Shown here piece after piece: positions 41,201-53,200 of a stretch of 64,000 nucleotides of DNA. The translations under genes and the position numbers were made by a program. Below the pieces are notes generated by a model. The model was given only the letters and a program-made list of their open reading frames with translations. It was not told where the DNA came from and made no database searches. The stretch is from Branchiostoma belcheri (lineage: Eukaryota > Chordata > Leptocardii > Amphioxiformes > Branchiostomatidae), in contig NW_017803046.1 in assembly GCF_001625305.1 (NCBI RefSeq), forward strand, positions 4,139,590-4,203,589, given 5' to 3'. Positions within the stretch are counted from its first letter, which is position 1. Each line of letters begins with the position of its first letter.

Positions 41201-44200
41201 GGTAATTTTTTTCTAATTTTTATGTTGTTTCCATGTTGTATTGTTGAATTGGTGCAAACCTTGTGGCTGGAGTAGGTGACAAATTCTAACACACCCAGGC
41301 AGGCCTGGAAAATGGGCCACATCAGATTGGTGAGAACAGTGAGCAGCAATTCAGCACAAGTCCTGTACTGTTGTAGGACTGCCCTGTCCTGTCTACAAGT
41401 TCCAGGCATGCCATTCATACCCTGTGTGACTTCACTGCCAACTGTTCTCACAGCTTCAACAAGAACTGGCCTGAATGCCTCTCTTAACAACCAGTTTTTG
41501 TCCTCTCTTCTCAAGTTTGATGCAGGAGCATGCAAAACTGCACTGATCATGATATGGCTGCAGTAGCCCTTGGTCCTCCTTCTACTGCAAAAATAGTAGA
41601 TCATATGAATCATTAAGTAAAACTTGTGATGCTTACATCCAAGATGGTCTGTTCACTTCTAGTCTGAGAATGTTTTTTATTGTAAAACGTCTAAGTCTAA
41701 TTCACTCCTGGTAAAATTTCTAAGAAACAACTCAGAAATAGAGTAAAATTTCAGCTTTTCCCAAGTACAATGTATGTGCAACATTCAGGATACTTGCTGG
41801 ATGACATAGACATGATGCTTTGAAACTTAGTCTGGAGCAGACAAATACAAGATAACCACTTGTTGCTTTCATTTTAAGACATTATGATCAATTCCTATGT
41901 TTTCTTGTGCTTGGCAGTTTGAGCAGATGGCATTTCTGTGGATGGAGCGTACCAAACAGGGTGGAAGTTACTCCCGGCAGCGAGCGGAGAGCGAGAATCA
42001 CGTGGTGGTGTGCGCCACCCAGCTGCAGACTGATGTCATCATGGACTTCCTGAACGAGTTCTACGCACATCCAAAACTGCAGGTGTGTACTGGGACAGGA
42101 GGTGCCTCTTTCTTCCATAAAGGCATTGGTTTGTTTATAAGCAAGACTTGAACTTAACAATTGGATTTTTATGATTTTACATGTAGTTTTTTTACTTCAT
42201 AATGAAATGATGACATTTTTCGAAATATCTGGGCTAATTTCCAAATTGAAAGTTAGAAGGTAAAATTATATAACCAGCAAATTTCTCTGGTATTATCATC
42301 TATTTATATATTCTGTTATTATATATTTGTTATTACTTTGAGAAACAGTCAACATAAAAAAGCCACTTTTTACATGACTAAAACACCACTTCTCCTCACA
42401 TCAGGACTACTTTGTGGTCTTGCTGGCCCCATCAGAGCTGGACAACAACCTGAGAAGAATCCTGTCTGTCCCTCTCTGGGCCCAGAGAGTCATGTACATC
42501 CAAGGGTCAGCTCTCAAGGACCAGGACCTGGTCAGAGCAAAGTGAGTAATTCAACAGTGCCTCCTGTCAACTGTGTGGAGAAATGCAGGGTTGCATGGAG
42601 ACTTGCCGAATTGATGTTTTACAGACACAGAGTGGCTGTTTCCTCAAACACTCCACAGCATTTTGTGTAACTATGTGAAGCCTTCATTGTAAGGAGGAAT
42701 ATGAACTGTTTGTAGTGTTTCTGTGTCTTGCTCTCTTGCAACAATCATCTCCAAGCTACATGTGCGCTGTGAGAATCTCTGACTCTTCATGTACTGTGTT
42801 TTGCTGTGGTGCTGTGACTGACTGTACTTGGAGTGTTTTTTTTTTTGGTGGTTTGACTAACAAATCCCTGTGACTTCCTAACCTCGGTGATTCTGTCCTC
42901 CGTTCCTGCTGCCACCCAGAGTGGACGACGCAGAAGGATGCTTCATTCTTGCCTCCAGGAATGAGGCCAACCCAGCTGCAGTAGTAAGTCAGTTTCTTCC
43001 TAGATCAAATACAGAACAGCCTTTATGACTGCCATTTCTTCACATTGGATATGACTACAGAATCTACACTATTTTTTTAAACCAATGGTATCCAACCCTA
43101 TTCTATCTTCATATCTTCTGCCCTATCCACTACACCATGGCTATTTGGAGAGAAACTGACAGCATACAAATGTATACAAACGGATGCCAAACATTTATTG
43201 CTCTTGTTCATTTAGAGATTCCTAGTTGAGTATTTCAATAGGTAGTTAAGAGACTGTCAGACAGAAATTATTTGGTATCTGCTTTAGAAAATGCCCTTGT
43301 AATGAAGAAAAAAATATTACAGAGTGGTTAGTGTTTTTTTATTATAATAATGATTTTAAGAGCAATGCTACATTGCTATCTGTGACTTCTCTTTAAAAGC
43401 TGTTTTGCAAACCTACAAAATTGTTTTGCAAACCTGTGCTTTTTAATTATTTCTGTAGCAGTGCCACATGTTTTCAATGTGAGTAGTCAATGATTGACTG
43501 TCAGTGGTAGTACCTAAAAATCCTACAAAATAATCTGTTTTATAACCAGCTTTTGGCAAGTGAATTAATCCATTAACATACTTGCAGCTAATCTGCTTTG
43601 GTTTCAACAACTGCAAAATTGGCATACAGTATTTTCAATTTTTCCAACAGGTTAGATATTGTTGAAAACAATGGAAATGAAATTGGTACAACAGCAATAC
43701 TGTATTTCTGTGCTTTTAGGTGCTAGTATAGACAGTGGTGACACTGTTCATGAAGCACTTCTTACCTTTACCTTGTATTTACTAACATCCTCTACATGAA
43801 AACCTATCCTTCTGAGCCTCACCAAACAACTTGAAGTTCGTTGTTTCTCATCATAAAACATTCAATGCATAATTTTCAAAATGCAAATTTGGACCTGTTT
43901 TTTTTTTCATTTTGCCTCCAGGCTTGAACATAATCTGGCAATAATTTGAATTAGCATATTTTTGAAGTCTTCATACAAATACATTTACAAAGATTTGTTT
44001 TACAACCACCAAAAGGATCAATGTTTCTGTGTTCTTCATTCTTGTAATGTGTCAAATTTTCATCAGAAGCAAGTTGTTGTTCATGTTACTAAAGTATGCG
44101 GCATTTCTTCTGAGTGTGTATTGTAAAGATCAGGGTAGCTGACGGTTAACTGTATCTTCTGCAGCAAGCTTCGGTCAGGCACAGCCTGTGTCCAGTCAGC

Positions 44201-47200
44201 CCAGATTTTAGCCATACTGTCAGCTTGACGGTCCCTCAAGAGCGTTGTGCCGGGCGCAGACTTGAGGTGATCAAATTCACACAGATTGCATTGATGGATC
44301 ATATATGATGGGAAACAATCATCTTTTATTTGTTTGGCCTGCTTTTATTTCTTTCCATTCATTGGTCATCCATACTACATTCGAAAAAAACAACAACAGC
44401 AAAACAAACAAAAAAACATGTTCGCTGTCATTGGACTGAGTCTGAAACTTCTACCAAAACTTACAACCCCGAGATGTCAAAGTTTGGCAAATATAATGAA
44501 ATGAAAATGACTGACATTAGTAGTATCTAATGTCCAAATCACCTGGTCTTCCTGTGGAGGGTCTATTTTGTGCACAACCATGACAGGCAGCACAGCAGTT
44601 TCCCCCCACATGTAGTTTTACCCTCACTCACCCTTTATTAACCCAGGTTGGTGCCTATCATGCCGGGACTAAATCTGCGGAGGTAAAGCTCGCATATTCC
44701 TCACAAGTACCTCAGAAGCTTGGAAGTTCTCAATTGTTCAACTAATTTCTCTTTACAGATATTTTGAATATTGTTTGAATTGCCAAAATCAAACAGAAAA
44801 ATGCTCTCAGGCAATGTAGACGATGTGTAGAAAAGTGTAGAAATGTGCTTTCAGGATTTCCAAAACTGAAGCCAAAGTAACTTCCAGGTTCATGAAATGG
44901 TTTTTTTTGTCTGTCATGTTTGTGTTTGTCATGTACACATCCCTCCATTCTCAACATTGCTTGATCTGAGCTTCCCAAGATTCCTCCCTCTCTATGTCTT
45001 CTGAGCTCTGTCAAAAACTTCCCGATTCACTGGTACAATCAGTTCTTATCACTCGACAAAGTTTTTTCATCCGCCCTCAACCTCACAACCCTTACTTGGG
45101 TCTTGTTCAGTTGTAATCTACAAATCTCTTATATCATAAATAAAGGATGTGAAATTCAAAATTTACAGTGAAGATGGAAACGTTTGGGGTATCAGATGAC
45201 ATTAATTTGTATCTGTTCTGTATGTGTGATGCTTACTTGTGATGAAATGTCAGTGGAAAAAACAACAGGAAGGAATGTATTACTGTGAGGTACAGTATTT
45301 TAGTCACATGTTCATGCAGTATGAAGTTTGTTTCAGTTTTATAGATATATTGTGAAGGCAGGTGAATATTACCTCAGTCTGTATTTACTTCTCTGTGTGT
45401 CATTTATGTCATCATTTACATTCAACTTTGTGTGTTACAGTTTTTGTTTTGTTTTGTAATATTTCTAACAAGATAGGACAGTGTTAAGTATTGTGTCATT
45501 GCTTCAAATATGAATAATATTGGCACAAACTTGAATCAAGTTGAAAATCAACTCAGCAAATTTGGCAACTGTACTAAAAGCTGAACATGCAGGTCTTTTG
45601 GTCAACAATGGCTGGCAATAGAAATATTTCGTTCAGTATCCAACCTTGAACACTTCTGTCAGAATTCAAAAGCTTTATAATAAGACAGCTCGACATTAAG
45701 AACAGTTTTTCTAGAATAAAAATGACTTAACAGTTAACTCTTTTTTTTATTCAAAGAATAAGAAACATGCTAGCCAGCTAATGCCTGCCAAATTTGACAA
45801 CTCAAGCCTGTTATTTTTAGTATTTGATGTTCCAACTGTCCTGGTCCCCCCAGGATGAACACACCATCCTGAGAGCCTGGGCTGTGAAGGACTTCGCCCC
45901 CAACTGTCCGCTCTACGTCCAGATCCTCAAGCCAGAGAACAAGTTTCACGTCAAGTTTGCAGGTAAGATACAATCATGTACATGATGTACCATTTCCCAA
46001 GTTATTTAGTGTAATTGTTGATATGCCATTTCCCAAGTTATTTAGTGTAATTGTTTATTAATAAAGGTTGAAAAACAATGAAAATCTGAGGAGTAGAATG
46101 ACCTGGGTGTTATTCTGAGAAAGTTTTGGACAAAGGTACAATGCTTTTAATTGATTCTAAGCATACCAGAGACTCATTTAGCCTCAGTGAATGAAGAGTT
46201 TGCAATTGTTCTATAATTTTGCTGAGAAGATTAATAACTGTTTTTCCCTGAAGACCTGTGCTCCATACCATAAGATAGCCATCAAAAATAAGCATCAATA
46301 TCATCATGATTGAAGTCAAGTTCTCTTGAAGTTTTTATGAAATGGCAAATTATTTTCATAATGAATTTCTGTTGTCCTTTTTCCAGAGCATGTGGTGTGT
46401 GAAGATGAGTTCAAGTTTGCCCTGCTGGCCAACAACTGCCTGTGTCCAGCCATGTCCACTTTCATCACCCTTCTCCTGCACACATCCAGGGGACAGTAAG
46501 TTCACAAGGGGTCAACAGGCCTCCAAGAAAGATTACGTTGTTCTCTAAATCTATTGTTGTCCCACAGACAAAAAAAGTCTTTTATCCCCATTCTGCTTAA
46601 TGATGGAGAACATTGGAAGGATTTATTTGTGTAAATCTCTGTATCAGTGTGCTGCATTGTTCACTGCAAATTTGAAGTGATTTACACACCATTAATGTTA
46701 ATTATATTGTTACTATTACTTTTAATTGACTGACATTCTATAGAATGTATCGTTTGTTCAGGGAAAAAACTAATCGTTGGTATCTTTCATTTTCACAGGG
46801 AAGGCCAGGAATCGTCGGAGGAATGGCAGAGAATATATGGGCGCTGTTCTGGGAATGAGGTTTACCACATCAGGCTGGCTGACAGCAAGTTTTTTGGAGA
46901 GTATGAGGGGAAAAGTTTTACTTATGCCTCCTTCCATGCACATAAAAAGTGAGTCAAGTGAAGCTACAATACATGATATTCAATTGATTTAATGTATTTC
47001 CCTGTCCTTGGTTCTGAAGTTGAAGTTGCAGATTGTATTTTAAAGTCAAAGTTTTTTTATGGTGACTCAAATTTATGTTTTTAAAAGTTAGGGAAAGGAA
47101 GAAAACCAGATGCTAAAAGTAACCATTATGAAATAGACTCATATCTTCACAAACCAGTAACTTCATTGTCAGTTTTTTATCCGTATATAGTCTGGGAAAG

Positions 47201-50200
47201 GTGAAAACCTTTACCCATGTTCATAAAGAAATGTACCAAATACATTTTAACTTTTCATACAGATATGGTGTAGCCTTGGTTGCCATTGGAAAAGATGAAG
47301 TGACAGGAATCAAGCTAAACCCAGGCCCAAAGCACATCATGAGGAAAGGAGACATGTGTTTCTACATGGCCATCACCAAGGAGGAGAACTCTGCCTTCAT
47401 CCTGGCCAAGAAACAACACGAGAAGGAGAAGTCCAAGTTCAACACAACTCCTCGGAGCACCAGAACACACAGCATTATCGCTGGAGCGGGTAAGGGTTAC
47501 AATTGTTTGGTGTGACGAGCACGTTGGCAGAATATACTGTGCCTGTGAGAAACCCCTAGTGTATTATGCATAGCACTTTGTCAGAATGTCTCATATAATG
47601 CTTAGGTCACATTTGAAATGGCGCCCGTTTGGCATGTCCTCGGCGTAGACGCCGGCCGGCATCATGGCGCCGAGCGTGCGCCATACTGTCAGGGTCAGAA
47701 TTAAATGTTCCTTTACGGCTCCCTGTCGGGGCCTGCTTGTGCTCAGGCCGGCGGCTCTCATTAATATTCATAAACTTTTGCGGCCGGTTTCTGTCAGGGA
47801 CCCGTCCGGTGGCCGGTCAGTCGCCCGTCTTGACCCGTGCGGCGTGTGGTAGGGTGCCGACCGGCTCTTACAGTTCGGCCGGGCAGCTGTCAGGTCCCTG
47901 GCGGGTTCCTGGCGGGATCCCGACGGGCTCCTCTCGTGTTTTTGAGCAGGTACATATATAAGCGCTGCACTGCCTGCTACCGTTCACTTCAAGTAAAGAG
48001 TACACGTCAAGTAAAGAGTACACTGAAGTTGGCGATGCAGCGTTCAGTGAAACCTGCAAACAACTTACAAGCCCGTCGGAGATTGAAATTGGTGACAACC
48101 TACAAGTAGAGGCAGGCAGAACTGGTGCGTCGCAAAAGTAACCGAGGGCCTACTTTCGAAAGTACTTCAACAGTGACGCAGGAAGTGTGCAGTGGCAGCT
48201 CCTTGCTATTGAGCAATAAAACCACTGAATATCGTTACTTCTGTTGAAATTTGGACTGAAAAAAAAATGCCAATAACTTCTGCTTCCATTTCATTACGAA
48301 GGCATATGATGTAACAAGAGATAATGTCAGACACATTTTATTCCTGTTATGATCTGTTTAATGAAGCTGGCAAGAGAGCCGTGCCGGCTGTTTTCCCTTG
48401 CGCTTCGACATTCTGACACACAAATACAAGGTGTAACACACACAAGTACACGATGTAACACATACGTGGTGAACTGTGCGACGTAGTCTGAGGCAGGAGT
48501 TTATATATGCTCCCTATAACCCCCTTTTCCTGACCATCTGATGCACTGATCAGCACATGTGACGTCATAATCTTAGGCAGGTGCCTGTTCGGCCGCCTGA
48601 CGGGTCCCCGGCAGTGAGGTTACGGCGTCGCTTCGGCGTATTTCGCCGAACGGGGCCCGAAGTGATTTTAACTCTGAGTTAAAATTGATTCGGCGACCGC
48701 GCGGGGCCAAAAATAGGCCGGCAACCGTCGGGAAGCCCGCCGGTCTCCGTCCAGGTCCCGTTCGGTAGTGCCAAAAAACACGCCGAACACGCGCCGAGCG
48801 GGCCCCTTTCTTGAATTGTGACCTAAGCATAAGGTCGTATTCGCACATATAAGGTTAACATCCCATCAGTAGTTTCCAAATGTTGTGTTGGAAAAGATGT
48901 CGTCTGCAACAGGCAAAATTCTGATGCAATGTTGACCAAGCATCCAACGAAAACTGAAAAATCAGGGTTTCGTGCAGGCGCAGTACGTTCTGCCAAGGTG
49001 CTGGTGCATGTGGTGTACATTTACAAACCAACTACGGTTTCTTCCTGGAGAAGTTTGTTGTTTATCTCTTAATGCTATTTATAATTATCAATGCCAAAAA
49101 ACGTTTTGCAAAAACATGATGTCATACAATGTCTGTTCCGTGTGTTTTATGCCATGTTCCTTCTGAGGGTTCCGTTAATATAATAAAACAAGTGAGTACT
49201 GAAGACTTCAAGCACTTGTACATGGCATGGAATAAGGCTTCGCTCCTTGCATGCCATCCCTGCTCCCTGGCAAGAGGCTCTTGCAAGAGTTTGCCTCTAA
49301 CCTGAGCACAGCAAGATTGATGACACTTGTGTACTAAAACTGCCTAATTGATTAATTAATTAATAAACCTGTAATTGTCACTGCATTTCTTCCAGCATGT
49401 AGAAAAACTGAATTCAATGCATTATGTGATTGTCTCTTTAACAATAAGGAATGTGTTTGGATGCTGTAAAAATCTAATTTGCATCAGACTAAGGGCTTTA
49501 GATGGATTCATGGGGGCATCATTTGTTTTCTTTAATGAATGGGAGGAACGTTAGAAGCCTAACAACATTTTCTCACTGCCTTCTTGTCCTAACAGTTAAA
49601 AGAACTTTCACCCCTAGTGTCCATGTTTGAGACCCATCCATGCACCACTAATGTTTCTGTTCATACAGCATGTCAACAGGAACATTTCAGTCCATAAGAA
49701 CAGTCAGAACTCTTTCTTCTTCCCTTCCATCTCTGTCTGCAGGTACGGTTGCACTAGAACTCCAACGCTCCCGCCCGTCCAATGCCAGCAACCATGCCCT
49801 GTTGTCTCCACCACATAACCCAGACAAGCGCCCAAGTATCGCTGACGTCATGGAAACCATGGAACCAGAGTACATCCCAGTACCACTGGACGAGCCATCC
49901 GAGGACGAGGCTGACCAACACGACGGGAGGGGAGATGTCGCTATATTAGAGTGAGTTCTTGTTTAGCTGTGCCCAACACAGTCAGTGTAATAGTTTCAAA
50001 GGCAACAATGGAAATGCAGACAGTGCATATGAAAGATTATTAGCCATACAATAGTGAGTAAGGCAGGAAATAAAGAGTCTGTGAGGGCAAAGGTATGCAG
50101 CACCAGGAATTCAGCACCAAGGACAGTACTACTTTGAACACACGATTCCTGTCTTTCATTTCTTGTTCAAACTTGAGCAGAAATTCAAATGAAAGAGTAG

Positions 50201-53200
50201 AGTAGAAAGTCAAATTCAAAGAGTAGAAAGACTGGAATGGTGTGTTCAAATTAGCACTGTACCTTGGTGCTGAATTCCAGGTTCTGCCTTCCTTTGTCCT
50301 CACAGACACTTAATGTCCTGCAAAACTCGCCTACATGGCTAATAATTATACATGTGTACTGTCTGTTTGTCACATTGTCAGTTGCATGTTTAGTAACCCT
50401 TCTGTTCACATGAATACACTTGGCACACCTCCATATTCCCAGTAAGATCAATGTTTGTCTCCCAAGCTACATGTACAAGCAGGACTACATAGTTACCTGT
50501 GTGTTTTACTAACAATCCATCATTTTGTCTGCAGCTATGTGCAGGACTACCCACCTGTCCAGCCGTACATCGGCTACACCTCCATGGTCTGCCACCTGAT
50601 GAAGGAGAAGGTGCCATTCTGCTGCCTGCAGCTGAACAATGTATGTACTACTGCACCTCATAGATTCTTCTGTCTCTTTGGCTGACATCTGTACAGCTGT
50701 AATACCCTTCTAAAAATCTCCTGTGCATATTGGAACCCAAATCTACTTAAAGGCAGAGATGGTTGTAAACTCTGTATTTAGTCCAGATGCTATTTAACAA
50801 TGGAAATAATGAAATAGATAGAATACTGGCCTATCATCAATCATATGCATGTAATGAAAATGGTAGATAGCGGAGAGAAAGAACTACCTTGATAAAGTTA
50901 TCCTAGCATCTTTGCAAAGAATATTTGAAAGTTCTATTGTCATCCTTCTTTTCTACAGCCCTGTCAGCACAACAACTTTGAATATGCACATCATTACAAA
51001 TGGCCGAACAAGTCCATCATCGTGGCAGCGGAGTACGCCACCCCTGGTCTCTACAACTTCATCGTTCCCCTGCGGTCACAGTGCAGACCCAAGAGGGAAC
51101 TCAACCCCATTGTTTTTCTTCTGGAGAATTTGTAAGTACAATTTTCTGTATTATACTCATATTCTTTGCGATCCTGTCACCTTAAAGCATAATTCCAAAT
51201 AATAATGAATTGATACATGTATCATATTAACTTTCAGTTGTTACTCTATATAGTCTCCATCTCTCAATTATTGTAAATATTGCAGACAGACACCAGCTAC
51301 ATTTCTTTTTCAGCCATACTAATTTTCAGTATTTCTTTTCTTCTACCCTGCAGGCCAGATGAGAGATTTCTTGAGGCTATTTGTTGCTTTCCAATGGTGT
51401 ACTACATGGTTGGATCTATCAATAAGTAAGTGTACTGCCAAAGGTCTTGAAAATGTATGTCCTGGATTGATGCTGTAATTGAGGTTGATGAGCAGAGAGG
51501 GATGCAAGTTCACACACATTGCAAGAAGCTTAGATAGATTTTAAAAACAAATCTTAAACTTAGATAGATTTTGATAAGAAAACATTAAGATCTTTATAAT
51601 CGCCATAGATTTACGTAATTTTGCACTTAGCACGGCAGGAGAACGTACTGCACCTGAGTGTGTGAATCCCGTAATGGATTGTGCATAGCACTTTGGCAGA
51701 ACGTCTCATATACAGTAAGGTTGTATTTGCGTATATAAGGTTAACATCCCATCTGTAGTTTCCAAATGTTGTGTTGGAAAAGATATTGTCTGCAACAGGC
51801 AAAATTCTGATGCAACATTGACCAAAAATCCAACGAAAACCGTGAAAAATCAGGATTTTGCACAGGCGCAGTACATTCTGCGGACGTGCTAATATTGCTA
51901 GGACTAACCTGTATCTCACCTGCCCCACAGTTTGGATGATTTGCTGCGGGCCGGCATCATTCACGCCAACAATGTTGTTGTTGTTGACAAGGAGAGCTCT
52001 AAAGCTGCAGCAGAGGACTACATGGCCGACTCAGGCACCATTGTCAATGTGCAAACAATGTTCAGGTGGAGACTTCTTATTGCTATTACGATAAACTTCT
52101 CACATGTTAGAGATGCACACTCTCTATTGTTAAGTCTTTTTCTTTTCCCTATTTGCCACATTAGACGTTAAAGCAATAATGTACATCCCTGTCCTTGGTG
52201 CTGAAAGTGAGGTTGAGGAACACTACCGCTAGATTACATGCAGTGCAAAAAGTATAGGTAGACTTTTATAAGAAAAATGATGTTCTTAATCATTAGCATA
52301 GCTTCCTGTGATAATACTGCTCTAAAGAAAAGTCTAAACTCTCCAGTTGTCTTGGTGTTATGGTTCAATGCTGGCTGAATTTGTGGTGTATTGGATACCT
52401 GATGACAGTCTTGTATTGGAGAGGCCAGTCCAAATAGCTACAACACTCAAAGATTTAGCAATGATTTGTTTCATAAATGAATATTCCTCCCTTCCCCCAG
52501 GTTATTCCCAAGCACCAGCATCATAACAGAGTTGACACATCCGGCTAACATGAGGTTCATGCAGTTTCGCGCCAAGGACTGCCAAGCCCTCAATGTTGCC
52601 AAACTGGAAAAGGTAAACCTGTCTATAAGCTAGCTGTCTGCATTTCACTTTTAACCTTTATGATATAGCATACATCAGTGGCCGTAAATGTATTTACATT
52701 ATATTTGAACATTAAGATTGATTGAAGCCACGTGTAGTATGTGTTTTGATCTCAACATGATACTGACAACTGTTTCCATTTTTGTGTTCTCTCTTTTTTT
52801 GTTTGTCATTTTCCTTCGCAGAGACCAAAACGAAAGGTACATCTAAGGAAACATTAGGTTGTCCCATGAAGCTCCAAGAATGTATGTGGACCAGCTTACC
52901 ATGGTGTGGAGGCTACAGCTGGCTACATTCATTGTTTTATATTACAGTAATACCATACTTTTAATAATGCCGTACATTTCTTTCTCATCAACACAGCACT
53001 ACCAATTTGCAGACATTGAGTTGAATACAACACTAAATGACAAATAATGCTTGACTGATCATAATCACCTTACCTATCTTACCTACTTATAGAAATAAGA
53101 ATTCCTTTTCTCTGCCTCTCTACTACCCATGAATGAGATGTCCTAGAGATGGAAAAGGAAAAGCTGAGAATCCTTTTAAACCAAGTACAACTTTTTAAGT

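Larger units (their letters stand above)
42984..45853 (+). other. KCNT intron 12 (2.9 kb)
   Basis: Holds the 36-nt candidate microexon at 44647 and the unrecognised minus-strand fragment at 44081-44302. The remainder is AT-rich with no further support for exons. Confidence 0.6.

Noticed and set aside
41152-41613. 153-codon minus-strand frame in intron 9
   Set aside because: Opposed by a 96-codon frame on the other strand; no motif and no exon boundaries. Possibly an old repeat but not supportable.
47629-48109. Frames of 90-110 codons inside the GC-rich nested element
   Set aside because: Arg/Pro/Gly-rich frames are expected by chance in GC-rich DNA; no transposase motifs.
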